From positions 558,001 to 622,000 of the forward strand of contig NZ_ATWJ01000007.1 of the NCBI RefSeq assembly GCF_000421185.1: a stretch of DNA of 64,000 nucleotides, in the 5' to 3' direction. Below, piece by piece: positions 41,206-51,587 of this stretch. Position 1 is the stretch's first letter. Each line of letters begins with the position of its first letter. The position numbers and the translations under genes are program-made. Below the pieces are notes generated by a model. The model made no database searches and was not told the origin of the DNA. It worked only from the letters and a program-made list of their open reading frames with translations. The stretch comes from Ornithinimicrobium pekingense DSM 21552 (GTDB lineage: Bacteria; Actinomycetota; Actinomycetes; Actinomycetales; Dermatophilaceae).

Positions 41206-42285
41206 ATGACAGAGCCCAACCTCGAGCACCGGACGTCCCCCACCCACACCGTCGTGATCCCGGACGACGTGCCGATGGTCAGCCTCCTCGGCCCTCGCGA
41301 CGAGCTGCTGCGCACGATCGAGCGGGGCTTCCCCAGGGTCGGCGTGCACGTGCGGGGCAACGAGTTCCGCCTGTCCGGCGACACCGAGGAGCTGGTCCTC
41401 GTGGAGCGGCTGATCGACGAGCTGCTCGCCGTCGCCGGGGCGGGGCACCCGCTCAACCGCGACGCGGTCGAGCGGTCGATCGGGATGCTGCGCGCGGCCA
41501 CCGGCGAGCGCCCGGCCGACGTCCTGACGATGAACATCGTCTCCAGCCGCGGACGCACCGTGCGGCCCAAGACGCTGAACCAGAAGCACTACGTGGACGC
41601 GATCGACCGGCACACGATCGTCTTCGGTCTCGGTCCGGCGGGCACCGGCAAGACCTACCTGGCGGTGGCCAAGGCCGTCGCGGCCCTGCAGGCCAAGGAG
41701 GTCAACCGGATCATCCTGACCCGCCCCGCGGTCGAGGCGGGGGAGCGCCTGGGCTTCCTGCCCGGGACCCTCACGGACAAGATCGACCCCTACCTGCGGC
41801 CTCTGTACGACGCCCTGCACGACATGGTGGACCCCGACTCGATCCCGCGCCTGATGGCCGCCGGCACCATCGAGGTGGCTCCGCTGGCCTACATGCGGGG
41901 CCGCTCGCTGAACTCGGCCTTCATCATCCTCGACGAGGCCCAGAACACCTCGCCGGAGCAGATGAAGATGTTCCTGACCCGCCTGGGCTTCGGGTCCAAG
42001 ATGGTCGTCACCGGCGACACGACCCAGGTCGACCTGCCCACCGGCACGTCCTCGGGGCTGCGCGTCGTCCAGGACATCCTCGAGGGCGTCGAGGACATCC
42101 ACTTCGCGCACCTGACCAGCCAGGACGTCGTGCGGCACCGCCTCGTCAGCGACATTGTCGACGCCTACGGCCGGCACGAGGCCCGCCGCGGCGGCCGCAC
42201 CGCCCGCAGTGGCGGTGCGCGCCCGGCGCGGGCGCAGACGGAGGCGCCGGCGGCCGACGGGCCGTCCGGGCAGGACCGGGCATGA
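41206..42285 (+). CDS. PhoH family ATPase
   Basis: A 359-residue PhoH-like (PhoL) protein. The P-loop is [14 protein letters not shown] near residue 150; [20 protein letters not shown], the Walker [22 protein letters not shown], and [13 protein letters not shown] follow. It is thought to act in RNA or ribosome metabolism with YbeY, whose gene overlaps it by 4 bp. ATG at 41206 has both TAGACT nine bases upstream and a GGAGG between, so it may be read from a short leader. Confidence 0.94.
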   Translation: MTEPNLEHRTSPTHTVVIPDDVPMVSLLGPRDELLRTIERGFPRVGVHVRGNEFRLSGDTEELVLVERLIDELLAVAGAGHPLNRDAVERSIGMLRAATGERPADVLTMNIVSSRGRTVRPKTLNQKHYVDAIDRHTIVFGLGPAGTGKTYLAVAKAVAALQAKEVNRIILTRPAVEAGERLGFLPGTLTDKIDPYLRPLYDALHDMVDPDSIPRLMAAGTIEVAPLAYMRGRSLNSAFIILDEAQNTSPEQMKMFLTRLGFGSKMVVTGDTTQVDLPTGTSSGLRVVQDILEGVEDIHFAHLTSQDVVRHRLVSDIVDAYGRHEARRGGRTARSGGARPARAQTEAPAADGPSGQDRA

Positions 42286-42782
42286 GCATCGAGGTCCTCA
42301 ACGAGTCGGGCGAGGTGCCCTCTCCCGTCCCCGAGCAGGAGCTGGCCGACCTCGGCCGGCACGTGCTGGAGCAGCTGCGCGTGCACCCGCTGGCCGAGCT
42401 GACCATCACGCTGGTGGACGAGCCCGCCATGGCCGCGCTGCACGAGCGGTGGATGGACCTGCCGGGCCCCACCGACGTGATGAGCTTCCCCATGGACGAG
42501 CTGCGCCCGGGTCACGACGAGGACGAGCCCGCCGAGGGCGTGCTGGGCGACGTCGTCCTGTGCCCCTCGGTGGCGCGGGCGCAGGCCGCGGCCGCCGGCC
42601 ACGCGGTCGGCGACGAGCTGCTCCTGCTGACCACGCACGGCATCCTGCACCTGCTCGGCTTCGACCACGCCGAGCCCGAGGACGAGCGCGAGATGTTCGA
42701 CCTGCAGCGCACCCTGCTGCTGACCTTCCTGGCCCAGCGGGGGCGGAGCACGACCGCGGCCCCGGAGGCGGGCCGAGCATGA
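42282..42782 (+). CDS. ybeY: Endoribonuclease YbeY
   Basis: A 166-residue zinc enzyme for 16S rRNA 3' end maturation and ribosome quality control. The metal site [11 protein letters not shown] is at about residues 120-130, and [12 protein letters not shown] and [11 protein letters not shown] precede it. It overlaps phoH and the CNNM gene with ATGA junctions, the standard actinobacterial order. Confidence 0.96.
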   Translation: MSIEVLNESGEVPSPVPEQELADLGRHVLEQLRVHPLAELTITLVDEPAMAALHERWMDLPGPTDVMSFPMDELRPGHDEDEPAEGVLGDVVLCPSVARAQAAAAGHAVGDELLLLTTHGILHLLGFDHAEPEDEREMFDLQRTLLLTFLAQRGRSTTAAPEAGRA

Positions 42783-44155
42783 CCCCTCTCGTCGCTGTCG
42801 CGATCCTGACGACGGTGATCGCCTTCCTGCTCTCGGCGGGGGAGACGGCCCTGACCCGCACCAGCCGGCACCGCGCCGAGCAGCTGGCCGAGGAGGGCCG
42901 CCCCGGCGCCCGCGCCCTGGTGCGGATCGCCGCCGACGCCCCGCCCTACCTGGCGGTGGCCAACTTCGTCCGGGTGACCGCGGAGGCCGCCAGCGCCGTG
43001 GCGGTGACGGTCGCGGTGGACATCGTGACCGACTCGCACTGGCAGACCGCCCTGATCGCCACCGCCATCATGGCCGTGGTCTCCTTCGTCGCGGTCGGCG
43101 TCTCGCCCCGCACGCTGGGCCGTCAGCACGTCGAGTCGGTGGCGCTGATGGCCGCCCCGGTGGTCCGCACCCTGCGCCTCTTCCTGGGCCCGGTCGCCAA
43201 GCTCCTCGTCGTCTTCGCCAACATGGTCACCCCCGGACGCGGCTACGCCGAGGGTCCGTTCGCCTCCGAGTCCGAGCTGCGCGACCTCGTCGACCTGGCG
43301 GGGGAGTCCGCGGTCATCGAGGACGAGGAGCGCGAGATGATCCACTCGATCTTCGAGCTCGGCGACACGGTGGCCCGGGAGGTCATGGTGCCCCGCCCCG
43401 ACCTGGTCACGATCAAGGCCGAGAAAGTGCTGCGGCAGGCCATGTCCCTCTTCCTGCGCTCCGGGTTCTCCCGGGTGCCGGTCGTCGGCGAGGACACCGA
43501 CGACGTCCTGGGGATGCTCTACTTCAAGGACGTCGCCCGCGCGGTCAACTCCAACGCCGACGCCGCGCGTTCCGTCCCCGTCACCGAGGTCATGCGGCCG
43601 GTGCAGCGGGTCCCGGAGATGAAGCGGGTCGACGACCTGCTGCGCGACATGCAGCGCGGCCGGCAGCACGTGGCGATCGTCATCGACGAGTACGGCGGGA
43701 CGGCGGGCCTGGTCACGATCGAGGACATCGTCGAGGAGATCGTCGGCGAGATCACCGACGAGTACGACCGGGACCAGGTCGAGGTCGAGCAGGTGGTGGC
43801 CGAGGACGGCACGGAGATGGTCCGCGTGCCCGCCAACCTGCCCGTCGACGACCTCGCCCAGATGTTCGACGTCGAGATCGGGTCCGAGGACGTCGACTCC
43901 GTCGGTGGCCTGCTGGCAACGGCGATCGGCCGGGTGCCGATCCAGGGGGCCACGGGGCAGGTCGCGGGCCTGGAGCTCACCGCCGAGCGGATGGCCGGCC
44001 GCCGTCGGAGGGTCGCCACCGTCCTCGTCCGGCGACTGCCGGAGCCGTCGGAGGACGACACCGAGGACGACGGCCGGTCCGAGCAGGGCCGGACGACCGC
44101 AGAACCGGGCGCCGGCCCCGGCGCTCAGACCACGGAGGTGAGCCGTGCCCACTGA
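42779..44155 (+). CDS. CNNM/CorC-family (hemolysin-like) transport protein
   Basis: A 458-residue protein: a membrane DUF21/CNNM domain (first about 170 residues, four helices, [17 protein letters not shown]), two CBS domains ([61 protein letters not shown], in parts), and a CorC/HlyC C-terminal domain. The family exports or senses Mg/Co ions; the hemolysin name is historical. ATG at 42779 overlaps ybeY, and era overlaps its end by 11 bp. Confidence 0.93.
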   Translation: MTPLVAVAILTTVIAFLLSAGETALTRTSRHRAEQLAEEGRPGARALVRIAADAPPYLAVANFVRVTAEAASAVAVTVAVDIVTDSHWQTALIATAIMAVVSFVAVGVSPRTLGRQHVESVALMAAPVVRTLRLFLGPVAKLLVVFANMVTPGRGYAEGPFASESELRDLVDLAGESAVIEDEEREMIHSIFELGDTVAREVMVPRPDLVTIKAEKVLRQAMSLFLRSGFSRVPVVGEDTDDVLGMLYFKDVARAVNSNADAARSVPVTEVMRPVQRVPEMKRVDDLLRDMQRGRQHVAIVIDEYGGTAGLVTIEDIVEEIVGEITDEYDRDQVEVEQVVAEDGTEMVRVPANLPVDDLAQMFDVEIGSEDVDSVGGLLATAIGRVPIQGATGQVAGLELTAERMAGRRRRVATVLVRRLPEPSEDDTEDDGRSEQGRTTAEPGAGPGAQTTEVSRAH

Positions 44156-45101
44156 CCCCACGACCGCGGGGGCCGACCCCGGCGACGGGAGCACGGCATA
44201 CCGCAGCGGGTTCGCCTGCCTGGTCGGCCGGCCCAACGCCGGGAAGTCGACCCTGACCAACGCCCTCGTCGGCAGCAAGGTCGCGATCACCTCCTCCAAG
44301 CCGCAGACGACGCGGCACACGATCCGGGGGATCCGCACCACCGACCACGCTCAGCTGGTGCTCGTGGACACCCCCGGGCTGCACCGGCCCCGCTCGCTGC
44401 TGGGACAGCGGCTCAACGACCTCGTGCGCGAGACGCTGCTCGGGGTCGACGTCATCGGCTTCTGCCTGCCCTCGGACCAGCGCATCGGGCCGGGGGACAC
44501 CTTCATCGCCGGCGACCTGCTCGACCTGCACAGGGTGCGCCGGGTGCCGGTGGTCGCGATCGCCACCAAGGCCGACGCCGTCAGCCGCGACCGGCTCGCC
44601 GAGCACCTGGTGGCCATCGACCAGCTCGGTGACTGGTCGGAGATCATCCCCTGCTCCGCGGTCAGCGGAGAGCAGGTCGAGGAGGTGGCCGAGGTGCTCG
44701 CCGCCCACCTGCCCGAGTCGCCACCGCTCTACCCCGCCGACCAGCTCACCGACGAGCCGGCGGTCGTGATGATCGCCGAGCTCGTGCGGGAGGCCGCGCT
44801 GGAGGGCGTGCGCGACGAGCTGCCGCACAGCCTGGCCGTGCAGGTCGAGGAGATCGTGCCGCGCGAGGACCGCCCCGACGACGACCCGATGAGCGACGTG
44901 CGGGTCAACGTCTTCGTGGAGCGCCCCAGCCAGAAGGCGATCATCATCGGCCGCGGCGGCTCGCGGCTGCGTGAGGTGGGGACGACCGCCCGGCGCGGCA
45001 TCGAGAAGGTGCTCGGGCACCGGGTCTACCTCGACCTGCACGTCAAGGTGGCCAAGGACTGGCAGCGCGACCCCAAGCAGCTGGACCGGCTCGGCTTCTG
45101 A
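44145..45101 (+). CDS. era: GTPase Era
   Basis: A 318-residue GTPase that binds 16S rRNA and helps 30S assembly. G1 is GRPNAGKST, G2 region KPQTTRHTIRGI, G3 DTPGLH and G4 TKAD. The C-terminal KH domain contains ERPSQKAIIIGRGGSRLREVG. GTG at 44145 lies inside the CNNM gene end. It closes the phoH-ybeY-CNNM-era operon; in many relatives recO follows soon, but here dha genes and alkB lie between. Confidence 0.97.
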   Translation: MPTDPTTAGADPGDGSTAYRSGFACLVGRPNAGKSTLTNALVGSKVAITSSKPQTTRHTIRGIRTTDHAQLVLVDTPGLHRPRSLLGQRLNDLVRETLLGVDVIGFCLPSDQRIGPGDTFIAGDLLDLHRVRRVPVVAIATKADAVSRDRLAEHLVAIDQLGDWSEIIPCSAVSGEQVEEVAEVLAAHLPESPPLYPADQLTDEPAVVMIAELVREAALEGVRDELPHSLAVQVEEIVPREDRPDDDPMSDVRVNVFVERPSQKAIIIGRGGSRLREVGTTARRGIEKVLGHRVYLDLHVKVAKDWQRDPKQLDRLGF

Positions 45102-45137
45102 CCTGCCCGTCCCCGGGCACCGTGGCAGAGTGAGCCC

Positions 45138-46145
45138 ATGAAGAAGCTCCTCAACGACCCCGGCCGGGTCGTGGTCGAGTCGCTGGCCGGTCTGGCGGCG
45201 GCTCACCCCGACCTGCTCGAGGTCGACCTGGGGCAGCGCGTCGTGCGGCGCCGGGGCGGGACCCGGCCCGGCAAGGTCGGCGTTGTCTCCGGGGGAGGGT
45301 CGGGCCACGAGCCCCTGCACGCCGGCTACGTGGGGGTCGGGATGCTCGACGCGGCGTGCTGCGGCGAGGTGTTCACCTCGCCTGTGCCGGACCAGTTCGT
45401 CGCCGCCCACCACGCCGCCGACGGGGGCGCGGGCGTGGTGCACGTGCTCAAGAACTACACCGGTGACCTGCTCAACGCCGAGATGGCCCACGACATCCTC
45501 CGGGCCCAGGACGTCGACGCCCTGGAGGTGGTGGTCACCGACGACGACGTCGCCGTGCTCGACAGCACGTTCACGGCCGGGCGCCGCGGCGTCGGTGCCA
45601 CCGTGCTGGTCGAGAAGCTGGTGGGTGCCGCCGCCGAGGAGGGGCGCGACCTGGCGGCCTGCGCGGCGCTCGGCCGCGAGGTCAACGCCCGCAGCCGCTC
45701 CATGGGGGTGGCCCTGACCTCGTGCACGGTCCCGTCGGCCGGGGTGGCGACCTTCGCGCTCGCGGACGACGAGATCGAGCTCGGCATCGGGATCCACGGC
45801 GAGCCCGGACGCCGGCGGGCGCCGCTGCAGCCGGCGCACGACGTCGCCGCCGCGCTCCTCGCACCGGTCGTCGAGGACCTGGCGCTGCGGCGCGGGGAGG
45901 CGGTGGTCGTGCTGCTCAACGGCATGGGCGGCACACCTCTGATCGAGCTGTACCTCATGTTCCACGAGGTGCGGTCCATCCTCCACGAGACGAGGGGCGT
46001 CACGGTCGCCCGCAGCCTCGTGGGCAACTACATCACCTCGCTGGAGATGGCCGGCTGCTCGGTCACCCTCCTGCGGGCCGACGACGAGATCGTCCGGCTG
46101 TGGGACGCCCCCGTGGCGACCCCCGGCCTGCGATGGGGAGCGTGA
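45138..46145 (+). CDS. dhaK: Dihydroxyacetone kinase subunit DhaK
   Basis: The 335-residue subunit binds dihydroxyacetone covalently through a histidine (GIGIHGEPGRRR, near residue 220). GVVSGGGSGHEPLHAGYVG and HVLKNYTGDLLNAEMA are family marks. It works with DhaL (ADP-bound) and DhaM (phosphate donor) to make dihydroxyacetone phosphate. ATG at 45138 lies six bases after CAGAGT, without a ribosome site. dhaL overlaps its stop by 4 bp. Confidence 0.96.
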   Translation: MKKLLNDPGRVVVESLAGLAAAHPDLLEVDLGQRVVRRRGGTRPGKVGVVSGGGSGHEPLHAGYVGVGMLDAACCGEVFTSPVPDQFVAAHHAADGGAGVVHVLKNYTGDLLNAEMAHDILRAQDVDALEVVVTDDDVAVLDSTFTAGRRGVGATVLVEKLVGAAAEEGRDLAACAALGREVNARSRSMGVALTSCTVPSAGVATFALADDEIELGIGIHGEPGRRRAPLQPAHDVAAALLAPVVEDLALRRGEAVVVLLNGMGGTPLIELYLMFHEVRSILHETRGVTVARSLVGNYITSLEMAGCSVTLLRADDEIVRLWDAPVATPGLRWGA

Positions 46146-46780
46146 GAGACGACGTGGCTGACCTGACCGCCTTCCAGTCCTGGATCGCCGAGACCTCTGC
46201 CGAGCTCGACGAGCACGCCGGGCACCTCACCGAGCTCGACCGCGCCATCGGTGACGGCGACCACGGCACCAACATGGCCCGCGGTTTCGGGCGGTGCGCC
46301 GAGCTGGCGGGCGAGGAGCAGTTCCCGAGCATCGACGCCTACCTCAAGAAGGTCGGGATGACCCTGGTGAGCACGGTCGGCGGGGCCTCCGGCCCGCTCT
46401 ACGGGACCTTCTTCCTCCGGTTCGCCGGGCCGCTCGCGGCCACCGACGACGCCGGGGTGCACGCGCTGGCGCAGGGCCTGCGGGCCGGGGTCGACGGCAT
46501 CGTGGCCCGGGGCAAGGCCGAGGTCGGCGACAAGACGATGTACGACACCTTCGCCCCCGCGCTGGAGGCCTTCGACGCCGCCGCCGTCGCCGGCAGCCCC
46601 GTCGCGGAGTGCCTGCGCGCGTGCGCGGAGGCCGCCGACAGCGGCCGGGACAGCACCGAGCCGCTGGTCGCGCGCAAGGGGCGGGCGTCCTACCTGGGCG
46701 AGCGCAGCGCCGGGCACCTCGACCCCGGCGCGAGCAGCGCGGCCCTGCTGCTCCGGGCGGCGGCCCGGACGCTCGCCTGA
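46142..46780 (+). CDS. dhaL: Dihydroxyacetone kinase subunit DhaL
   Basis: A 212-residue helical subunit that holds ADP through two Mg ions. The aspartates are in ELDRAIGDGDHGTNMARGF, and VSTVGGASGPLYGTFF, GDKTMYDTFAPA and RKGRASYLGERSAGHLDPGA complete the pattern. GTG at 46142 overlaps the dhaK stop. DhaM phosphorylates the bound ADP, and DhaL then phosphorylates the substrate on DhaK. Confidence 0.96.
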   Translation: MRDDVADLTAFQSWIAETSAELDEHAGHLTELDRAIGDGDHGTNMARGFGRCAELAGEEQFPSIDAYLKKVGMTLVSTVGGASGPLYGTFFLRFAGPLAATDDAGVHALAQGLRAGVDGIVARGKAEVGDKTMYDTFAPALEAFDAAAVAGSPVAECLRACAEAADSGRDSTEPLVARKGRASYLGERSAGHLDPGASSAALLLRAAARTLA

Positions 46781-46789
46781 GCCTGCGCC

Positions 46790-49282
46790 GTGATCTCCCT
46801 CGTCGTCGTCGCCCACAGCCGTCCCCTCGCCCGCGCGGCCCTGGACCTGGCCCGCCAGATGGTGGAGGACGGGGCCGGCCCGCACGTCGAGATCGCGGCG
46901 GGGCTCGACGAGCACACCCTGGGGACCGACGCCGCGGCGGTGGCCGAGGCCATCGACCGCGCCCACACCGCGTCGGGCGGTGACGGGGTCCTGGTGCTGC
47001 TCGACCTCGGCAGTGCCGTGCTGTCGGCCGAGATGGCCCTCGAGCTGCTCGACCCCGGCGTCGCGGCAGCCGTCAGGCTCAGCCCCGCGCCGCTGGTGGA
47101 GGGGTTGGTGGCCGCGCTGGTGACCGCCGCCGCGGGCGCGGACCTGGCCTCGGTCGAGCGTGACTCCCGCGCGGCGCTGCGCCCCAAGGCCGAGCACCTG
47201 GGCACGGAGGACCCCACGGGGGGCGGGCCCAGGACGCCGGGCCTGCCGGACGCGATGTCCGTGGAGCTGCCCGTGACGGGCGAGCACGGGTTGCACGCCC
47301 GACCTGCGGCCCGGCTGGTCTCACGCGTGGGGGCCTACGCCCCCGCCACGCGGGTCGTGGTCCGCAACCTCACGTCGGGCAGGGGCCCGGTCGACGCCCT
47401 CAGCGTCTCGGCTGTCGCCACCCTGGACGCGCAGCAGGGTCACGTCCTCCTCGCGGAGGCCCAGGGGCCAAGGGCCCAGGAGGTCCTGGCCGCGCTGCGC
47501 GACCTGGCCGACGAGGGTTTCGGTGACCTTCCCGTGCCCGCCGAGCCGCTGGCGGACGTGGCGACCCCGGTCCCGGCCGTGTCCGCCGAGCCCGGGGTCG
47601 CCGGCTCCGGGCTCGAGGCGGCGGTCGGTCCCGCAGTGCTGCTGGAGACCGTCCCGGACCCGCACGGGGTCTCCGCAGAGGACCCCCGGGCCGAGGCCGC
47701 GCGGCTGGCCGCGGCCGTCGAGCAGGCCCTGGGGCAGCTGCTCGAGCTGGGGGAGCGTGCCGGCCGCAACCTGGGCGAGGGCGAGGCGGAGGTGTTCACC
47801 GCCCACGCCACCCTGCTGCGCGACCCCGAGATCGTCCGGACCGCCCAGCGGCTCATGGACGCAGGCTCCTCGGCCGCGGCCGCCTGGAGCGACGCGGTGA
47901 CCGCGGTCGCGTCCGCCTTCGAGGAGCTGGCCGACCCCTACCAGCGGGAGCGGGCCCAGGACGTGCGCAGCGTCGGCGAGCGGGTGCTGCGGCTGCTGCT
48001 CGGGGTGAAGGAGCCGGAGGTCCTCGACGACGGCGTCCTGGTCGTCGACGAGCTGTACCCCGCGCTGGCGATCTCCCTGGACGCCTCCCGCGTCCACGGG
48101 GTGGTGACGCGGGTGGGCGGTGCGACGGGTCACGGCGTGCTCATCGCGGCGGCCCGCGGCATCCCGGTGCTGACCGGGGTCGGCGCCCGCGCGGACGTGC
48201 CGGCCGGGACCGTCATCGCCTTCGACGCCCGCAGCGGTGAGCTGGCCGTGGACCCCGGGCCGCAGGTGCGCGCCGCCTTCGAGGAGATGGTCGAGGCCCG
48301 CCGGGCCGAGCGGGAGGCGGCGCTGCACAACGCCCACCTCCCGGCCCTGACGACCGACCGTGTCCGGATCCGGGTCAAGGCCAACGTCTCCTCGGTGTCG
48401 GTGGCCCGGCTCGCGGCCGGCCTGGGGGCGGACGGGTCCGGACTCGTGCGCACGGAGGCCGTCTTCGCGCAGTGGCGCCAGGCGCCCACGGTCGAGGAGC
48501 AGACGGAGGTCTACCGCGCCCTGGCCGACGTCTTCGACCCCCACCAGGTCTGCATCCGCACCTGGGACGCCGGCGGGGACAAGCCGTTGGCGTTCATCGA
48601 CCGGCCCACCGAGGCCAACCCCTTTCTCGGGGCCCGCGGCGTGCGGACCTTCACCTCCGATCCGGGACTGCTGCTGGACCAGCTGGAGGCCGTCTGCCGG
48701 GCCGCGGGCGGCCGCAGCATGCGCCTGCTGTTCCCGATGGTGTCCACCCCGGCGGACCTGCGGATGGCCCTGGACCTGCTCGGCCGGGCGGCCCGCCGCG
48801 CCGGGCTGCCCGACCCGCCCGAGGGTCTGGAGGTCGGCATCATGGTCGAGGTGCCGGCCGCCGCGCTGCGGATCGGGCACCTGGCCCGCGGCCTGGACTT
48901 CGTCTCGATCGGCAGCAACGACCTGGTGCAGTACGTCATGGCGGCCGAGCGGGGCAACCCTGCGCTCGCACCCTGGTCGGACCACCTCGAGCCGGCCGTG
49001 CTCGGACTCATCCGGCACGTGGCCGACCACGTGCCCGAGGGGGTGCCGGTGGGGCTGTGCGGCGCGATGGCCGGCGACCCGGACCTGGCCGGGCTGCTCG
49101 TGGGCCTGGGGGTGGACGAGCTGAGCACGATGGCCGCGGGGGTGCCCATCGTCAAGCAGCGGTTGCGCAGCGGGTCGGTGGCGCAGTTCCGCGAGCTGGC
49201 CGAGCAGGCCCTGTCCGCGGCCGACGCCGCCGAGGTCCGGGCGCTGCTCGAGCGCAGCCGGCAGCACCTGTTGCAGGGCTGA
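46790..49282 (+). CDS. dhaM: DhaM fused to HPr and full-length PTS Enzyme I
   Basis: An 830-residue phosphoryl-transfer fusion. Residues 1-125 are the DhaM EIIA domain (phospho-His9 in VVVAHSR). Residues 155-245 are HPr (phospho-His169 in GEHGLHARPA). Residues 270-830 are Enzyme I, with the phospho-His448 in GGATGHGVL and the whole PEP-binding barrel: RTWDAGGDKPL, NPFLGARGVR, IMVEVPAAAL, SIGSNDLVQYVMAAERGNP and Cys757 in GLCGAM. E. coli DhaM stops after the N-terminal EI domain, so this version can take phosphate from PEP by itself. GTG at 46790, ten bases after dhaL, is the start. Confidence 0.93.
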   Translation: MISLVVVAHSRPLARAALDLARQMVEDGAGPHVEIAAGLDEHTLGTDAAAVAEAIDRAHTASGGDGVLVLLDLGSAVLSAEMALELLDPGVAAAVRLSPAPLVEGLVAALVTAAAGADLASVERDSRAALRPKAEHLGTEDPTGGGPRTPGLPDAMSVELPVTGEHGLHARPAARLVSRVGAYAPATRVVVRNLTSGRGPVDALSVSAVATLDAQQGHVLLAEAQGPRAQEVLAALRDLADEGFGDLPVPAEPLADVATPVPAVSAEPGVAGSGLEAAVGPAVLLETVPDPHGVSAEDPRAEAARLAAAVEQALGQLLELGERAGRNLGEGEAEVFTAHATLLRDPEIVRTAQRLMDAGSSAAAAWSDAVTAVASAFEELADPYQRERAQDVRSVGERVLRLLLGVKEPEVLDDGVLVVDELYPALAISLDASRVHGVVTRVGGATGHGVLIAAARGIPVLTGVGARADVPAGTVIAFDARSGELAVDPGPQVRAAFEEMVEARRAEREAALHNAHLPALTTDRVRIRVKANVSSVSVARLAAGLGADGSGLVRTEAVFAQWRQAPTVEEQTEVYRALADVFDPHQVCIRTWDAGGDKPLAFIDRPTEANPFLGARGVRTFTSDPGLLLDQLEAVCRAAGGRSMRLLFPMVSTPADLRMALDLLGRAARRAGLPDPPEGLEVGIMVEVPAAALRIGHLARGLDFVSIGSNDLVQYVMAAERGNPALAPWSDHLEPAVLGLIRHVADHVPEGVPVGLCGAMAGDPDLAGLLVGLGVDELSTMAAGVPIVKQRLRSGSVAQFRELAEQALSAADAAEVRALLERSRQHLLQG

Positions 49283-49307
49283 GCGACAGCCGGCGGCGGA
49301 GCTCGGC

Positions 49308-49943
49308 TCAGCGCACGCCGCGCGGCCGGAACTGGATGCTGATGCGCGGGCCCACCGGCTGCGACGTCTTGGGCACGCAGTGGTCCCAGGTGCGCTGGCA
49401 GGACCCGCCCATGACGAGCAGGTCGCCGTGCCCCACCGCATACCTGAGGCTGGACCCGCCACCCCGAGGCCGCAGGAGCAGCGCGCGCGGGGCCCCGAGG
49501 CTCACGATGGCGACCATCGTGTCCTGGGAGGTGCTGCGCCCGTGCCGGTCACCGTGCCAGGCGACACTGTCGCGGCCGTCGCGGTAGAGGCACATCCCGG
49601 CGGTGCGGAAGGGCTCGCCGAGCTCGGTGGCGTAGTAGCGGCTGAGCTCCTCCCTGGCCTCGGCCAGCACCGGGTCGGGCAGGTGCTCCTGCTCCCGGTA
49701 GAACCGCAGGAGGCGAGGCGTGTCGACCTCCTGGTCCCACATGGTGCGACGCTCGGCGCGCCACTCCACCGCGGCGGGGCCGCCGAGGGACAGCCGGGAG
49801 AAGAGCTCGTCGGCCCCGGTGACCCATCCCGGGCGGACGTCGACCCAGGCGCCGGCCGTCAGCGTCGTGCGGCGGACCGCACCGGAGAGAGGGCGCAGCC
49901 CGACCTCGTCGACCTGGTCCAGCAGGGACCCCTGGAGCATCAT
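49308..49943 (-). CDS. AlkB-like 2-oxoglutarate/Fe(II) dioxygenase
   Basis: A 211-residue protein of the AlkB family that removes alkyl lesions from nucleic acids. The iron ligands are His and Asp of AWHGDRHGR and the later His in TWDHCVPK; the 2-oxoglutarate arginine is in RISIQFRPRG. MCLYRDGRDSVAWH is a family mark. ATG at 49943 follows TATCCT by six bases (leaderless layout), with a second ATG directly after. It is convergent with dhaM and divergent from recO. Confidence 0.92.
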   Translation of the reverse strand: MMLQGSLLDQVDEVGLRPLSGAVRRTTLTAGAWVDVRPGWVTGADELFSRLSLGGPAAVEWRAERRTMWDQEVDTPRLLRFYREQEHLPDPVLAEAREELSRYYATELGEPFRTAGMCLYRDGRDSVAWHGDRHGRSTSQDTMVAIVSLGAPRALLLRPRGGGSSLRYAVGHGDLLVMGGSCQRTWDHCVPKTSQPVGPRISIQFRPRGVR

Positions 49944-50038
49944 GGAGCAAGGATAGGACGTGTGTACGAACAACGCCACCCCTCCCGCGAACGGCCCGGC
50001 TGCCGGGCCCCACGCCCCGACGGTGGGAGGATGGGGGC

Positions 50039-50770
50039 ATGCCCACCTACCGCGAAGCAGCCGTCGTGCTGCGCACGCACAAGCTGGGCGAGGCCGACCG
50101 GATCGTCACGCTGCTGACGCGGGGTCGCGGGCGGGTGCGGGCGGTCGCCCGCGGGGTGCGCCGCACCAAGAGCAGGTTCGGGGCGCGCCTGGAGCCGGGC
50201 ATGGTCGTCGACGTCCAGTGCTACGAGGGGCGCAACCTGGACACGATCACCCAGGCGGACGTGCTCGCGACCTACGGCGAGGCGATCGCCCGCGACTACC
50301 CCGCCTTCACGGCGGCCAACGTCATGCTGGAGACCTGCGAGCAGCTCACCGACGAGGGACAGCCCGCGCCGCAGCACTTCCGCCTGCTCGCGGGCGGGCT
50401 CGCCTCGCTCGCCTCCGGGGAGCACGACCCCAGGCTGGTCCTGGACTCCTACCTCGTGCGCGCGCTCGCCATCGCGGGGTGGCGCGCGAGCTTCTCGGAC
50501 TGCGCGCGGTGCGGGATGAGCGGTCCGCACCGGGCCTTCCACGTGCCCTCGGGGGGCTCGGTCTGCCCGGTATGCCGCCCGCCCGGCTCCTCCGCGCCCG
50601 CGCCGGAGACCCTGGAGCTGCTGCGCGCCCTGTTCGGCGGGGACTGGCAGGTGGCCGACGCCAGCCAGCGCCGCCACCGCAGCGAGGCCAGCGGCCTCGT
50701 GGCCGCCTACCTGCAGTGGCACATGGAGCGGGGCGTGCGGTCCCTGCGCCACGTCGAGAGGACCCCATGA
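50039..50770 (+). CDS. recO: DNA repair protein RecO
   Basis: A 243-residue recombination mediator that loads RecA with RecR. The N-terminal OB fold ([43 protein letters not shown]) is followed by a helical part with four zinc-ligand cysteines (CARCG and CPVC). ATG at 50039 has a GAGGAT hexamer six bases before it. uppS overlaps by 4 bp. Confidence 0.95.
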   Translation: MPTYREAAVVLRTHKLGEADRIVTLLTRGRGRVRAVARGVRRTKSRFGARLEPGMVVDVQCYEGRNLDTITQADVLATYGEAIARDYPAFTAANVMLETCEQLTDEGQPAPQHFRLLAGGLASLASGEHDPRLVLDSYLVRALAIAGWRASFSDCARCGMSGPHRAFHVPSGGSVCPVCRPPGSSAPAPETLELLRALFGGDWQVADASQRRHRSEASGLVAAYLQWHMERGVRSLRHVERTP

Positions 50771-51552
50771 CCGGCGACCCGAGACCGCCCTTCCCGCACC
50801 CCTCCGGGGCGCGACCGCCCGCCGTGCCCCGCGACCTGGTGCCGCGGCACGTGGCGATCGTCATGGACGGCAACGGGCGGTGGGCCAACCAGCGCGGGCT
50901 GCGGCGCACCCAGGGGCACGAGGCCGGTGAGGTCAGCCTGCTGGACGTCATCGCCGGCGCGATCGAGGTCGGGGTCGGGTGCGTCTCGGCCTACGCCTTC
51001 TCGACGGAGAACTGGCGGCGCAGCCCCGACGAGGTGCGCTTCCTCATGGGTTTCAACCGCGACGTCATCCGGCGCCGTCGCGACGAGCTCGACTCCTGGG
51101 GCGTGCGGGTCGTGTGGTCGGGGCGGCGCCCGCGGCTGTGGAAGTCGGTCATCAGCGAGCTCGAGGACGCCCAGGAGCGGACCCGGGACAACGACGTCAT
51201 CACGCTCAACTTCTGCGTCAACTACGGAGGCCGGGCCGAGATCGCCGACGCGGTGCGCGCGATCGGCCAGGACGTCGCGGAGGGGCGCCTGCGTCCGGGC
51301 GGCATCGACGAGCGCACGATCGCCCGGTACCTGTACCACCCGGACGTCCCGGACGTCGACCTCTTCCTGCGCAGCTCGGGGGAGCAGCGCACCTCCAACT
51401 TCCTGCTGTGGCAGAGCGCCTACGCCGAGATGGTCTTCCTCGACACGCTGTGGCCCGACTTCGACCGTCGTGACCTGTGGCGCGCGGTGGAGGCGTACGC
51501 GGCGCGCGACCGCCGCTACGGGGGTGCGGTGGACCGTCCGTCGCAGGCCTGA
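50767..51552 (+). CDS. uppS: Isoprenyl transferase (undecaprenyl diphosphate synthase type)
   Basis: A 261-residue cis-prenyltransferase for the lipid carrier of cell wall synthesis. Key motifs are [17 protein letters not shown] with the Mg-binding Asp, [22 protein letters not shown], and the C-terminal [24 protein letters not shown] in parts. Chain length cannot be told; actinobacteria can have C50 or C55 products. ATG at 50767 overlaps the recO stop, and a much longer open frame upstream is spurious. Confidence 0.95.
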   Translation: MTGDPRPPFPHPSGARPPAVPRDLVPRHVAIVMDGNGRWANQRGLRRTQGHEAGEVSLLDVIAGAIEVGVGCVSAYAFSTENWRRSPDEVRFLMGFNRDVIRRRRDELDSWGVRVVWSGRRPRLWKSVISELEDAQERTRDNDVITLNFCVNYGGRAEIADAVRAIGQDVAEGRLRPGGIDERTIARYLYHPDVPDVDLFLRSSGEQRTSNFLLWQSAYAEMVFLDTLWPDFDRRDLWRAVEAYAARDRRYGGAVDRPSQA

Positions 51553-51559
51553 GCGGGCT

Positions 51560-51577
51560 CGGTGCCCGGAGGCGCCG
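51560..51577. terminator. Small hairpin after uppS
   Basis: CGGTGCC and GGCGCCG (one G-T pair) with loop CGGA form a 7-bp stem between the convergent uppS and acyltransferase genes. No T-run follows. Confidence 0.5.
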
Positions 51578-51587
51578 ACCGGTCCCC

